Below the pieces are notes generated by a model that saw only the letters and a program-made list of their open reading frames with translations, made no database searches and was not told the DNA's origin. A DNA stretch of 64,000 nt, taken from Salipiger mangrovisoli (GTDB lineage Bacteria > Pseudomonadota > Alphaproteobacteria > Rhodobacterales > Rhodobacteraceae). Positions within the stretch are counted from its first letter, which is position 1. The number at the start of each line of letters is the position of its first letter. Of this stretch, positions 47,124 through 58,409 are shown in pieces. The stretch lies in assembly GCF_015223355.1 (NCBI RefSeq), contig NZ_JADFFK010000019.1, positions 1-64,000 of the forward strand, in the 5' to 3' direction. Both the position numbers and the translations under genes were made by a program.

Positions 47124-50100
47124 CCCTTCTCAAGCAATTTTTCATCCTGCTGCTCCTGCCGCTCTTTCTGGCGGTGCCCCCTGCGCTGGCGCAGGAGGAA
47201 GACGAGGACAGCGGCGGTTTCTTGGAACGGCTGATCGAGGATTCCCTCTCGGGCGCCGGTCGCGACGTGCGCATCATCGGCTTTCGCGGCGCGCTGAGTT
47301 CCGAGGCGACGCTCGAGCGAATGACCATCTCTGATTCCGAGGGCGTCTGGCTGACGCTGGAGAATGCCAAGCTGAACTGGCGCCGCACCGCACTGCTGCG
47401 CGGCCAGCTCGTGGTCAACGAGCTGAGCGCCGAGCGGCTGGCCATTGCCCGCGCCCCGATCACCGAGGGCGACGCCCCCGCCCCCGAGGCCTCGGGCGAT
47501 TTCGCCCTGCCGGATCTGCCGGTCTCGGTCGACGTCGGCGCGCTGAAGATCGCGCGGGTCGAGCTGGGCGCGCCGCTGATGGGCGAAGAGATCGCGCTGG
47601 AAGTCGAGGGCTCGGCGAAGCTCGCGGATGGCGAAGGCAATGCCGACATCTCGGTGAACCGCCTCGACGGGCCGCAGGATTCGCTGACCCTCGCAGGCAG
47701 CTACGCCAATGCGAGCGGCGCGCTGACCATTGACGTCGCGCTAGAGGAAGAGAGCGGGGGCATCGTCGGCACCAAGCTCGGCCTGCCCGGTGCACCGTCG
47801 CTCGCCATGACGGTCAAGGGCGACGGCGTTCTCGACGACTTCAAGGCCGACCTGCAACTCGCCACCGACGGCGAGGAACGGCTCGGCGGCCAGGTCACGC
47901 TGCAAGGCAGTTCCGAGGCCGGGCGCCAGTTCACCGCCGATCTTTCCGGCGATCTGCGCCCGCTGCTGCCGGAAGAGCACCGCGAGTTCTTCGGCCCCGA
48001 ACAGAGCTTGCAGGTCTCGGGGCTGAAGGCGGCCGATGGCACGCTCGACCTGGAGACGCTGGACTTGCAGACCGCCATGGTCTCGCTCACCGGCGCGGCG
48101 CGCATCGGCGCGGACGGCTGGCCGCAGCTGATGAGACTCGATGGCGAGATCGCCTCGGACGACGGCAGCTCGGTGCGACTGGCCATGTCGGGTGATGTCA
48201 CCCTGCTCGACCATGCCACGCTGACTCTCGATTTCGACGCCTCGCAGGGTGAGGCCTTCACGCTCGACCTCGTGGCCGAGGGCATCGATCGCCCCGACAT
48301 GACCATCGCGCGCGCCGATATCGCCGGGCGCGGCACCATCCGCCGCAGCTCTGGCGCCTCGCTGCCCGGCGGCGTGGACGCGCAACTGACCTTCGACGCC
48401 TCCGGCCTCGACTTCGCCGACGCCTCGATGGCTGACGCCGCCGGCGAGGAACTGAAGGGCGTGATGCAGATCGAGTGGCAGGCGGGCGATCCGCTCTACC
48501 TGCGCCAGATCGACTTCGGCGGCGCGGGCCTCTCGCTCGCCGGCGACGTGACCTTCTCGGGTCTCGGCAACAGCGGCAACATCGTCATCGAACCCGACCT
48601 TGCCGTGAAGGCCGAGGATATCTCGCGGTTCTCCGGCCTTGTCGGGCGCCCGCTTGGCGGGGACGCCGACCTTGCCGTGAAAGGCACGTTGGAGCCGGTC
48701 GCAGGCCGCTTCGATGTCACCACGCAGGGCCGCACGCGCGACCTGAGAACCGGCATCGCGCAGGCCGACGGGCTGCTCGAGGGCGAAGTCGAACTCTTCG
48801 CCTCGGCGGTGCGCAACGAGGAAGGCACCGAGCTGCGCCGTCTCGACCTTTCAGGCGAGGGCCTGAAGGCCGTGGCCGAGGCAAAGCTGCAGACCGGCGG
48901 CAGCACCGGCACGTTCGACATCTCGATCCCTGACGTCTCGAAGGTGCAGGAGGGACTCTCGGGCGCGGTGCAGGTGAACGGCACGCTCGACGAGACCCCA
49001 GAGTCCTACCGGCTCGACATCACCGGCAGCGCGCCGGGCGGCACCGACCTCGACGGGCTGGTCACCGCCAGCAAGCTCGAGGAAGGTGGCATCGGCACGA
49101 TCCGCTTCGAAGGCGACGCCGCAGCCCGGGACCTGTCCGCCTTCGCGCCGCTGGCAGGAAAACCGCTGGCGGGCGGCGTAGACCTGAAAACCGACGTCAC
49201 CTACACGCTTGACGGCGGCGCCATCGACGCGGTGCTCGACGGCACGTTGAGCAACGTGGAAACCGGCATCGCGCAATTGGACGGGCTGCTCACCGGCAGC
49301 GTCGATCTCGGTGCCTCGGTGGCCTATGACGGCGATCTGGCGCAGATCAGCAAGCTCGAGGTGGACGGGCAGGCGATACAAGTCTCGGCCGAGGGCGATG
49401 TCTACACCGCCGCGCTGCTCGGAGGCACCCCCACCCCCGGCGCCGGTCAGAGCAACGCCAGTTTCGATATCTCGCTGCCCGACATGTCCCTGATCCAGCC
49501 TGAAATCACCGGCCCCGCGCGCTTCACCGGCACGCTTCAGGAAGAAGGCACCGCCTATCTGCTCGACCTCGACGCCTCCGCTCCCGGCAATGTCCGCATC
49601 ATCGGCAAGGCCAGCGCGGAGAAGCAGGCCGATGGCAGCCTCGGCATGGTGACCTTCGACGGCGACGTCGCCGCCTCGGACCTGTCTATCTACGCGCCGC
49701 TGGCCGGCAGGCCGCTGGCGGGCGGGCTGAACCTGACCGCCGACGTCTCCTACGACATGGCGACAGGCGCGGCGGATGCGGTGATCGACGGCACGACCCG
49801 CGATCTCGGCACCGGCATCGCGCAGGTGGACGGGCTGCTCAGCGGCACGGTCGATCTGGATGCCTCGGTGGCCTATGACGGCGACCTGGTGCAAATCCGC
49901 CAGTTCGACGTGAATGGGCAGGCGATCAAAGTCACCGCGCAGGGCGATGTCTACACCGCCGCGCTGCTCGGCAAGGAGCCCTCTGCGCAGAGCGGCCTCA
50001 GCAGCGCCAGCTTCGACATCTCGCTGCCTGACATGTCGCTGATCCAGCCGGGTGTCACCGGAGGCGCGCGGCTGAACGGCACGCTTCAGGAAAGCGACGG

Positions 50101-51988
50101 CGCCTATCAGCTCGACTTCACCGGCTCGGGGCCGGGCCAGGCCAATGCGCAGGGCCGCGTCACCGCCGAGAAGCTCGGCGGCGGCAAGCTCGGCACGGTG
50201 GGCTTCGACGGAACCGCCTCGGTGGCCTCGCTCGGCGCCTATGCGCCGCTTGTGGGTCAACCGCTGAGCGGCGGGCTGAACTTCGACGGCACAGTGAACT
50301 ACAACCTCGCCGACGGCAGCCTTGCCGCCGACGGGCAACTCCAGACCCGCGCGCTGGCGCTCGGCATTCCCACCGTCGACCAGCTGGTCGGCGGCGACGG
50401 CAGCGCCGTGGTGCAGCTGACCCGCGACGCGAGCGGCGCGCTCAGCATCCGCCAGCTCGAGGTGCAGACCCGCGAGATCACCGCCACCGCCAGCGGCGGC
50501 TACGGCGGCGCGAACAGCAGCATCACCTACAATGTCGCGCTGCGCGATCTGGGCTTGTTGGTGCCGCAACTTCCGGGCCGCGCAACCGCCGAGGGCACGT
50601 TGGCGCTGAACGGAAGCCAGTATCAGCTCCGGACCAATGTGACTGCTCCTGGCGGGACACGGGCGCAGGTCTCGGGGACGATCGCGCAGGACTTCGGCAG
50701 CGCCAACCTCGCGATCACCGGCAATGCGCCGCTCGAACTGGCAAATGAAGTCGCTGCGCCCAACCTGCTGTCGGGAATGGCGAACATCGACCTGCGGCTG
50801 AACGGTCCCCTGGCCGTGGAATCGCTGTCGGGCAATGTCACGGTCAATGGCGCGCAGGTCCTGGTGCCCGGTGCCGGGCTGGAGCTGACCGGGCTCGACC
50901 TCAACGCCGCCCTTGGCGGCGGCCAGACGCGGCTGACCGCCTCCTCCGGCCTGGCGACCGGCGGCAGGATCAACGTGGACGGCACCATCGGCATGAGCGG
51001 CAGCTATCCCGCCGATCTGCGCATCGCGCTCAACCAGCTCGTGCTCGAGGATCGCCGGCTCTACCAGGTGCAGCTTGGCGGCAACGTGTCCATCTCGGGT
51101 CCGCTGCTCACCGGTCCCGCCATCGGCGGCGAGATCCTGATCGACAATGCCGAGATCCGCATCCCGGAAACCGGGCTCGGGCCGGGCAGCCGCGGCTTCG
51201 TGCTGACGCATCTCTCGGAGCCGTTCGGCTCGCGGGTGACCCGCATCCGCGCCGGGCTGCTCGACGAGGAGAAGAAGAGCGGCGGCTCGGCCTACGCGCT
51301 GCCGCTCGACCTGGTGATCCGGGCCCCGCAGCAGATCTTCGTGCGCGGCCGCGGTCTCGACATGGAACTGGGCGGGGCGCTGCGGATCACCGGCAGTTCG
51401 AATGACGTGATCCCGCAGGGCCGGTTCGACCTGATCCGCGGCCGGCTCGACATTCTCGGCCAACGGCTCACACTGGACCGCGCGACCATGGCGCTGACCG
51501 GCGATTTCATCCCGACGCTGGACATCGCCGCGACCAGCCAGGTTGAAAGCACCACGGTGACGGTCAGCATCACCGGGCTCGCCACCGCGCCCGACGTGGA
51601 ATTCACCTCGGATCCCTCGCGCCCCGAGGAAGAGGTGCTGGCGCTTCTGCTCTTCGGGCGCGATCTGACCGAGATCTCGGGCTTCCAGGCCCTTCAGATC
51701 GCGGCGGCGGTGAACACCCTTGCCGGACGCGGGTCCGGCGCGGTGGACAACCTCCGGCAGGGGCTCGGGCTCGACGATCTCGACGTCACCACCAATGACG
51801 AGGGCCAGGCCGGCCTGCGGCTCGGCAAGTACATCTCCGAGGACATCTACACCGACGTCGAGGTCGACTCCGGCGGCGGCAGCGCGGTGAACCTCAACAT
51901 CAAGATCACCCCCAGCTTGAAAGCCAAGGGCAGCGTGACCTCGGAGGGCGACAGCACGCTCGGTCTCTACTACGAGCACGACTACTAG
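47120..51988 (+). CDS. tamB: Translocation and assembly protein TamB
   Basis: TamB is a very long periplasmic protein that bridges inner and outer membranes as a hydrophobic beta groove. A TTG start at 47120, overlapping the tamA stop as TTGA, gives the hydrophobic signal anchor LLKQFFILLLLPLFLAVPPALAQ. 1,622 residues, in the family range. The C-terminal DUF490 domain is clear (VEFTSDPSRPEEEVLALLLFGRDL and LGLYYEHDY). The middle holds near-exact tandem repeats of 183 residues. A terminator follows. Confidence 0.94.
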   Translation: MTLLKQFFILLLLPLFLAVPPALAQEEDEDSGGFLERLIEDSLSGAGRDVRIIGFRGALSSEATLERMTISDSEGVWLTLENAKLNWRRTALLRGQLVVNELSAERLAIARAPITEGDAPAPEASGDFALPDLPVSVDVGALKIARVELGAPLMGEEIALEVEGSAKLADGEGNADISVNRLDGPQDSLTLAGSYANASGALTIDVALEEESGGIVGTKLGLPGAPSLAMTVKGDGVLDDFKADLQLATDGEERLGGQVTLQGSSEAGRQFTADLSGDLRPLLPEEHREFFGPEQSLQVSGLKAADGTLDLETLDLQTAMVSLTGAARIGADGWPQLMRLDGEIASDDGSSVRLAMSGDVTLLDHATLTLDFDASQGEAFTLDLVAEGIDRPDMTIARADIAGRGTIRRSSGASLPGGVDAQLTFDASGLDFADASMADAAGEELKGVMQIEWQAGDPLYLRQIDFGGAGLSLAGDVTFSGLGNSGNIVIEPDLAVKAEDISRFSGLVGRPLGGDADLAVKGTLEPVAGRFDVTTQGRTRDLRTGIAQADGLLEGEVELFASAVRNEEGTELRRLDLSGEGLKAVAEAKLQTGGSTGTFDISIPDVSKVQEGLSGAVQVNGTLDETPESYRLDITGSAPGGTDLDGLVTASKLEEGGIGTIRFEGDAAARDLSAFAPLAGKPLAGGVDLKTDVTYTLDGGAIDAVLDGTLSNVETGIAQLDGLLTGSVDLGASVAYDGDLAQISKLEVDGQAIQVSAEGDVYTAALLGGTPTPGAGQSNASFDISLPDMSLIQPEITGPARFTGTLQEEGTAYLLDLDASAPGNVRIIGKASAEKQADGSLGMVTFDGDVAASDLSIYAPLAGRPLAGGLNLTADVSYDMATGAADAVIDGTTRDLGTGIAQVDGLLSGTVDLDASVAYDGDLVQIRQFDVNGQAIKVTAQGDVYTAALLGKEPSAQSGLSSASFDISLPDMSLIQPGVTGGARLNGTLQESDGAYQLDFTGSGPGQANAQGRVTAEKLGGGKLGTVGFDGTASVASLGAYAPLVGQPLSGGLNFDGTVNYNLADGSLAADGQLQTRALALGIPTVDQLVGGDGSAVVQLTRDASGALSIRQLEVQTREITATASGGYGGANSSITYNVALRDLGLLVPQLPGRATAEGTLALNGSQYQLRTNVTAPGGTRAQVSGTIAQDFGSANLAITGNAPLELANEVAAPNLLSGMANIDLRLNGPLAVESLSGNVTVNGAQVLVPGAGLELTGLDLNAALGGGQTRLTASSGLATGGRINVDGTIGMSGSYPADLRIALNQLVLEDRRLYQVQLGGNVSISGPLLTGPAIGGEILIDNAEIRIPETGLGPGSRGFVLTHLSEPFGSRVTRIRAGLLDEEKKSGGSAYALPLDLVIRAPQQIFVRGRGLDMELGGALRITGSSNDVIPQGRFDLIRGRLDILGQRLTLDRATMALTGDFIPTLDIAATSQVESTTVTVSITGLATAPDVEFTSDPSRPEEEVLALLLFGRDLTEISGFQALQIAAAVNTLAGRGSGAVDNLRQGLGLDDLDVTTNDEGQAGLRLGKYISEDIYTDVEVDSGGGSAVNLNIKITPSLKAKGSVTSEGDSTLGLYYEHDY
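48629..50400 (+). repeat. Tandem repeats within tamB (about 183 residues each)
   Basis: Units begin at 48629 (FSGLVGRPLGG), 49142 (FAPLAGKPLAGG), 49691 (YAPLAGRPLAGG) and 50240 (YAPLVGQPLSGG). Spacings are 513, 549 and 549 bases, i.e. 171, 183 and 183 codons. Units share TGIAQxDGLL, YDGDL, GDVYTAALLG and FDISLPDMSLIQP; the last is a degraded copy. Some DNA stretches are identical between units two and three. Confidence 0.85.
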
Positions 51989-52010
51989 GGTGCCTGTGTA
52001 TTGCGCGCCA

Positions 52011-52043
52011 AAGGGGTGTCCCTCCGGGGGCACCCCTTCTTCT
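52011..52043 (+). terminator. Terminator after tamB
   Basis: An 8-bp stem (AAGGGGTG / CACCCCTT) extended by CCC/GGG, followed by the T-rich CTTCTT, 22 bp after the tamB stop. Confidence 0.75.
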
Positions 52044-52114
52044 TACGAGCCACAGCATTGCAAGCGCGGCAGCACAGTCCTAGACAGGGGCCGTTTGTCA
52101 GCAGGGGGTGCGTC

Positions 52115-52666
52115 ATGGACAGGCGAAACATGGTCCACAGCGGCGACGGGGGACTGCCCACCGAGGGCAGGTTCCGCATGATCGCCGGGCGGTTCTACCG
52201 GATCGTGCCCACGGCCCGCCGAGACCAGGCGCTCTCGCCCGCGCTCAGCCCCGAGGGGCGGTTTCACCACTCGGGCCAGCCGACGCTCTATGTCTCCTCC
52301 CGGCCCGACTGGGCCGAGCACGCGATCCAAGCCTACGTGAAAGAGGGCGATCCCCCGCGCATCATCTGCGAACTGGAGGTCGCCGGGGCGCGGGTGCTCG
52401 ATCTGCGCGATGCGGCGCAATGCGCCGACTGGCGGGCCGAGCCCGCACTCGCGGCGGTGCCCTGGCTGCCCGAGCGGGCGGCGGGGAATGCCGCCTCGAC
52501 CTGGCGGGTGTCCGATCTGGCGCGACAGGGCGGCGCCGACGGGATGATCTACACCGCGCGCAGCGCGCCGAGCCGCTGGCACCTTGTGTTGTTCGACTGG
52601 CTGTCACCGCGGGTCGGGGCCCGGCTCACCGGCCGGACCCTGCCCTATCCACTGCGAGCGGACTGA
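52115..52666 (+). CDS. Solitary RES domain protein
   Basis: A 183-residue protein with a RES domain. RES toxins of Xre-RES modules degrade NAD. Conserved-looking residues are FYRIV (Arg29), GRFHHSG (Arg49), LYVSSRPDWAEHAIQ (Tyr59, Glu68). The C-terminal motif usually written Y-x-S-x-R reads YTARSAPSR here, so the catalytic Ser may be displaced. The ATG at 52115 has AGGGGG upstream. No Xre antitoxin gene is beside it: tamB is upstream and a reductase converges downstream. It may be a weak, non-toxic or domesticated member. Confidence 0.82.
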   Translation: MDRRNMVHSGDGGLPTEGRFRMIAGRFYRIVPTARRDQALSPALSPEGRFHHSGQPTLYVSSRPDWAEHAIQAYVKEGDPPRIICELEVAGARVLDLRDAAQCADWRAEPALAAVPWLPERAAGNAASTWRVSDLARQGGADGMIYTARSAPSRWHLVLFDWLSPRVGARLTGRTLPYPLRAD

Positions 52667-52672
52667 GGCGGT

Positions 52673-53644
52673 TCAGAGCCCCAGCGCGGCCTCGACCTCG
52701 GCCAGGGTGACGGCGCCCGGCGCCGCGCCGTTGCGCACCAGCCGTGCGGCCAGTTGAGTGAACCAGTCGTTGCCCGGTGTCGCCACGCCAAGCTGCCGGC
52801 CCAGCAGCGAAACCTCGCCATTGAGGTAGTCGGTCTCCACCGAGCCAGCGCCCCGCGCGAGGCTCTGCGCCGTGGAACTGCCGACGCGCGTCACCCCCGG
52901 CACCTCGACGATCTTGAGCTGCGCCGCGCGCTTGTCGTCATCCTCTGCCGGGTCTGACCATGCGATGCCGGCCTTGGCCATGACCGCTTCGGCCTCGGCC
53001 TTCAGCGCCGCCGTCACCGCCGTGCCGTCGATCTCTTCGCCAAGCGCCGCGCCGACGATATTGCCGAGGTTCATCAGCAGCTTGCCGTATTTCCGCTGCA
53101 TCACTGCCTCGCGCACGGCAGAGGGGAAGCCCGCCGCTTCGAGCCGCGCAACCAGGGCCGCATCAGCCGCGTCCGAGCCCGCCGGAAAGCGCCCGATGTC
53201 GAAGGAGCCGATGCAGGGCGCGCCGTAGCAGACCACCTCGCCGGGTTGCACGAAATCCGCCGGAAGCATGACCGTGACGCCATGCACGTTGTGGAAGTAG
53301 CGCAGCGCCAGCCGCTCGTTCTCGACCCCGTTCTGGAAGCAGAAAACGTGCTGGTCGCGCAGTCCCGCGTCGCGAAGCTGCATCAGCGCAGCCTCGGTGT
53401 GCTGGGTCTTCACGCAAAGGAAGATCACGTCGTCATCGCGCAGCTGCGCCTCGGCGGGGCTTGCCACGCAAGCAAAGCTGGCATGGCGATCGCCATCGGC
53501 GGTGCGCAGCGTAAGCCCACCCGCACGGATCGCCTCTAGCTGGGCACCCCGCGCAATCCCCAGGACATCCTCTCCGGCCTCGGTCAGCGCAACGGCGAGC
53601 GTGCCGCCGACCGCGCCGACGCCAAGGATAACGACCCGGCTCAT
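52673..53644 (-). CDS. Ketopantoate reductase family protein
   Basis: A 323-residue NADPH-dependent reductase of the ApbA/PanE family. The Rossmann loop is [17 protein letters not shown] and [10 protein letters not shown] follow, with the catalytic Lys probably in [14 protein letters not shown]. It could be 2-dehydropantoate reductase for pantothenate, but the family includes other 2-oxoacid reductases. Its ATG overlaps the ureG stop by 4 bp, so it is expressed with the urease accessory genes although it has no obvious role there. Confidence 0.87.
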   Translation of the reverse strand: MSRVVILGVGAVGGTLAVALTEAGEDVLGIARGAQLEAIRAGGLTLRTADGDRHASFACVASPAEAQLRDDDVIFLCVKTQHTEAALMQLRDAGLRDQHVFCFQNGVENERLALRYFHNVHGVTVMLPADFVQPGEVVCYGAPCIGSFDIGRFPAGSDAADAALVARLEAAGFPSAVREAVMQRKYGKLLMNLGNIVGAALGEEIDGTAVTAALKAEAEAVMAKAGIAWSDPAEDDDKRAAQLKIVEVPGVTRVGSSTAQSLARGAGSVETDYLNGEVSLLGRQLGVATPGNDWFTQLAARLVRNGAAPGAVTLAEVEAALGL

Positions 53645-54273
53645 GCCACCGCCTCCGCAAGTGGCAACCCGCCGATCTGCGCCAGCAGGGTGACGATCTC
53701 GTCCACGCCCTTGCCGTGTTTGACCTGCGCGAAGACGAAGGGCTTGCCCGCCCGCATCCGCGTGGCATCGCGCTCCATGACCTCGAGCGAGGCGCCGACA
53801 TAGGGCGCAAGGTCGGTCTTGTTGATGACGAGGATGTCCGACTTGGTGATCGCCGGTCCGCCCTTGCGGGGAATTTCCTCGCCCGCCGCCACGTCGATGA
53901 CGTAGATCGTCACATCCGCCAGTTCCGGCGAGAAGGTGGCGGAAAGGTTGTCGCCGCCGCTTTCGATAAGGATCAGGTCGAGGTCGGGGAAGGTCTCGTT
54001 CAGCTCGGCGATGGCGGCAAGGTTGATAGAGGCATCCTCGCGGATCGCCGTATGCGGGCAGCCGCCGGTCTCGACACCCTTGATACGGTCGAGCGGCAGG
54101 ATCTGCTGGCGCATCAGCTCCTCGGCGTCCTCGCGAGTGTAGATGTCGTTGGTCACCACGGCCATCGAGAGCCGGTCGCGCAGGGCACGGGCGAGCGCCG
54201 CGGTGAGGGTGGTCTTGCCGGCGCCCACGGGGCCGCCGAGGCCGACGCGGAGGGGTCCGTTGGGGGAAGTCAT
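53641..54273 (-). CDS. ureG: Urease accessory protein UreG
   Basis: UreG is the SIMIBI GTPase that delivers nickel to the urease active site with UreD and UreF. The 210 residues show P-loop GPVGAGKT, the nickel-binding [25 protein letters not shown] and base-recognition NKTD. It is 17 bp downstream of ureF. Confidence 0.97.
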   Translation of the reverse strand: MTSPNGPLRVGLGGPVGAGKTTLTAALARALRDRLSMAVVTNDIYTREDAEELMRQQILPLDRIKGVETGGCPHTAIREDASINLAAIAELNETFPDLDLILIESGGDNLSATFSPELADVTIYVIDVAAGEEIPRKGGPAITKSDILVINKTDLAPYVGASLEVMERDATRMRAGKPFVFAQVKHGKGVDEIVTLLAQIGGLPLAEAVA

Positions 54274-54290
54274 GTGGTCTCCGTCGCTTG

Positions 54291-54926
54291 TCAGGATCTG
54301 AAGATGCGGGAATAGAGCGTTTCGTGGCGCTGGCTGGCGATGTCGGACAATGGGGCGAAGCCGCCGATCTCGTCGAGGCTCGCGGTCATCGCCCGTTCCG
54401 CCAGCGCCTCGCAGAGCGGCGACAGCGCGCGGATCACCCCTTGCCCCTCGGTCTGGCCGAGTGGGACAAGGCGGATCCCGGCGGCGGCGAGGTTCGCGGC
54501 AAAGGCCTGAAGGTAGAGTTGCAGCGCGGGCAGCAGCGGCAGATCGAGCGCGCGCACCGCCTGCCCGACGGCAACGGGATAGGGCGCGGGCACGATATTG
54601 ACCTGCCAGAGGTCGGAGACGGTCGAAGCAAAGGCCTCGCCCTGCTTCACCGTCTCCAGCCGGCGTTCAGCGGAAGGGGTGAGCGCCGTGGCAAGCGCGG
54701 CCAGTTCCGCCGCGTCCGCCCCCTGCGCGACCTGCGCCAGCAGCACCGCGTCGCTCCAGCCGGCACCATGTTCGAGCACCGCCTCTAGCCAGCCCTGAAG
54801 CTGGGCGGCGGTGGAGATGCGCCCCTCCTGCACCAGCGTCTCGAGCCCATGCGAATAGGCGAAGGCGCCCACCGGGAAGGAGGGCGAGAAGAGCTGGTGC
54901 AGGGTCAGCAGCGGGTCAGTGGTCAT
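54291..54926 (-). CDS. ureF: Urease accessory protein UreF
   Basis: UreF is an all-helical scaffold in the UreD-UreF-UreG maturation complex. The start [30 protein letters not shown] is canonical and 211 residues result. [14 protein letters not shown] and the C-terminal [20 protein letters not shown] are diagnostic. It overlaps the 3' end of ureE by 11 bp. Confidence 0.95.
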   Translation of the reverse strand: MTTDPLLTLHQLFSPSFPVGAFAYSHGLETLVQEGRISTAAQLQGWLEAVLEHGAGWSDAVLLAQVAQGADAAELAALATALTPSAERRLETVKQGEAFASTVSDLWQVNIVPAPYPVAVGQAVRALDLPLLPALQLYLQAFAANLAAAGIRLVPLGQTEGQGVIRALSPLCEALAERAMTASLDEIGGFAPLSDIASQRHETLYSRIFRS

Positions 54927-55509
54927 GCGTGTGCGCGGAACCATGCGCGTGGGAATGGCTGTGGCTGTGCCCATGATCATGGTCATCGCTGTGCGCATGG
55001 GAATGGGAATGCGAGTGCGCGTGGCTGTGCGCGCTCCCCTCCGGCCCATGGGAATGCGAGTGGTCGTGCCCATGCGTCCGGCCGTGGCCATAGGCACCGC
55101 CCTCGGGGGTGAAGGGCTCGAGCACCTCCTCCACCGTCGCACCGATATGGGCGAGCATGTCGCGGATCACGTGGTCGCGCTGGATCAGCAGCCGCGCGGC
55201 TTCGATCTGGCAAGGGGTATGGCGGTTGCCGATGTGCCAGGCAAGGCGCGGCAGGTCCGCCCCGCTCACCGCCAGCAGCGGCTCGGCGGCGGCCTCGACG
55301 CGCACCGCGCGCCCGTCGGTCAGCACGAAGGCATCGCCCTGATCGAGGCTTTCGGTATGCGCGAGGTCGACAAGGAAGCTTTCACCCTGATCGCTTTTCA
55401 GCACCTTGCGGCGCAGGAAGCGGTCCTCGTAGCTGAGCGTCACGCTCAACGGCGCCTCGGGGGCGGCGCCCTTGCGGGCGATCTCGTGGGACACGGGCAA
55501 AGATGTCAT
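54916..55509 (-). CDS. ureE: Urease accessory protein UreE with long His-rich tail
   Basis: UreE is the nickel chaperone for urease. The 197 residues have an N-terminal peptide-binding domain (LSYEDRFLRRKVLKSDQG), the C-terminal metal domain with WHIGNRHTPCQIEAARLLIQRDHVI, and an unusually long tail from about residue 142 in which His makes up about a third, mixed with Ser, Ala, Gly and Asp. Long tails store several nickel ions. The ATG is fixed by the family N-terminus. Confidence 0.95.
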   Translation of the reverse strand: MTSLPVSHEIARKGAAPEAPLSVTLSYEDRFLRRKVLKSDQGESFLVDLAHTESLDQGDAFVLTDGRAVRVEAAAEPLLAVSGADLPRLAWHIGNRHTPCQIEAARLLIQRDHVIRDMLAHIGATVEEVLEPFTPEGGAYGHGRTHGHDHSHSHGPEGSAHSHAHSHSHSHAHSDDHDHGHSHSHSHAHGSAHTHDH

Positions 55510-55570
55510 GGAAGGGCTCCGGGGATCGTCTGGATTGCGCCAGCACCCTCGGTCCAACCGCCGGAAAAGG

Positions 55571-55607
55571 CAAGGCCACGCACCGGGATCACCGGGGCGT
55601 GGCCTTG
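55571..55607 (-). terminator. Stem-loop between the DUF1127 gene and ureE
   Basis: A perfect 10-bp inverted repeat (CAAGGCCACG / CGTGGCCTTG) with a 17-base loop, followed on the minus strand by a CCTTTTCC run. It would end the DUF1127 transcript and forces ureE to be read through or started anew. Confidence 0.6.
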
Positions 55608-55647
55608 ATGTGCCGAGTTCTGCGGCGCTTTCGCGCCCCAAGCGAAC

Positions 55648-55866
55648 TCAGAGGTAGAAGACGTCCTGGAAGACGTGACGCGCGATGTCTTCGCGGCGAA
55701 GGCCACGCTCGGCGAGTTGCTCGTCGGACAGACGCTGCAGGGCTTCGATCTTGCGCAGGCGCGGGTTTGCTTCACCCATGGCCACGAGGCCGTTGCCGAT
55801 GGCAGCAAAGAAGCGCGTGAAGAACGGTGCCTGCTCGGTACGAGCGGATGCGGTCAGAAATGCCAT
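55648..55866 (-). CDS. DUF1127 family small protein
   Basis: A 72-residue protein starting MAFLTASARTEQAPFF and ending with the DUF1127 arginine-rich helix: RLRKIEALQRLSDEQLAERGLRREDIARHVF. Alphaproteobacterial DUF1127 proteins have been linked to RNA binding, phosphate or stress responses. It lies inside the urease cluster between a secreted protein and ureE. The upstream 134 bp probably contains its own promoter. Confidence 0.9.
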   Translation of the reverse strand: MAFLTASARTEQAPFFTRFFAAIGNGLVAMGEANPRLRKIEALQRLSDEQLAERGLRREDIARHVFQDVFYL

Positions 55867-56000
55867 TTGGAAACCTATCCTTATGTTCGGTTTTGGTTTC
55901 CTCCCCTGGCACTCAAGATAGGCCAGCCCACCCCGAACAACAAATGCTGCATGTGCATAGCCGGCCCTCGGAGAGCGCAAAGATCACAGATATGTTTATT

Positions 56001-56585
56001 TCACCGAACGGCCTCTATCGCGAAATAATCGTACCTCTCCTGGCCTTCAGTATCCGAAAAGCCCGAAAGGAAGGACAATCCGAGCTCCGGCAGCCATGTC
56101 ACGTAGTCAATCGTCTCGTCGTCGTAGTGCTGGATGATCGGGATCATGTCGTAGGTGCATGCGCCGAAGGTGATTTCCGTCTCGGGCCCGAAGCGATAGC
56201 TCTGCACCTCGGTGCCGAGACGTCCCGCCTCCGTCACGGTAACCTTCACCGTCCAGCTGCCGGCCGGCTTCGGCATGGGCATGGCGGCGGGCGGCATCGG
56301 AAATCCGAAGGTGGTGCGGGTTTCCGGAACCGGCGCACCGTCCTCGAGATCGAGAGTCTCGAGCACGTAAAGACCCGACCCCAGCAGCGTCCGGGTCACC
56401 GCGACGCCGTCCTGCTCGTAGACCGAGCGGACCAGCGCGGGTCCCTGTCGCGTGAAGAGTTCGGAGGCGCCCTCCGCCCCGCGCAGGCGGATGCCCGTGT
56501 CGAGATCGGCGGATGTCGGGCAGGATGCGGCGTTGGCGAGACCCGGTACGAGGGTCATGGCGAGCACCAGCGGAGAGAGATTCAT
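56001..56585 (-). CDS. Hypothetical secreted protein in the urease cluster
   Basis: A 194-residue protein with a signal peptide (MNLSPLVLAMTLVPGLANA). The mature part starts ASCPTSADLDTGIRL and is beta-rich, with Cys residues in SCPTS and FGACTYDM. It also has a Met/Pro-rich FPMPPAAMPMPKPAG stretch, and ends in WLPELGLSFLSGFSDTEGQERYDYFAIEAVR. Family unknown. It follows ureC by 64 bp including a 12-bp stem-loop. Confidence 0.78.
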   Translation of the reverse strand: MNLSPLVLAMTLVPGLANAASCPTSADLDTGIRLRGAEGASELFTRQGPALVRSVYEQDGVAVTRTLLGSGLYVLETLDLEDGAPVPETRTTFGFPMPPAAMPMPKPAGSWTVKVTVTEAGRLGTEVQSYRFGPETEITFGACTYDMIPIIQHYDDETIDYVTWLPELGLSFLSGFSDTEGQERYDYFAIEAVR

Positions 56586-56594
56586 CTGTGAGTC

Positions 56595-56623
56595 CTTCCG
56601 GGCCGCCCTTTGCGGCCCGGAAG
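56595..56623 (-). terminator. Stem-loop after ureC
   Basis: A perfect 12-bp inverted repeat (CTTCCGGGCCGC / GCGGCCCGGAAG) with a 5-base loop, 27 bp after the ureC stop. No T run follows on either strand, so it may be an attenuator or processing stem rather than a full terminator. Confidence 0.5.
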
Positions 56624-56649
56624 CAATCTATCCAATCCCGGCGGGAAGG

Positions 56650-58389
<1,740 letters not shown>

Positions 58390-58409
58390 CAGGGGTCGTC
58401 CTCGGGTTG

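Noticed and set aside
48851-52033. A 1,060-codon minus-strand open frame
   Set aside because: Antisense to tamB; its repetitive appearance only mirrors the tamB repeats.
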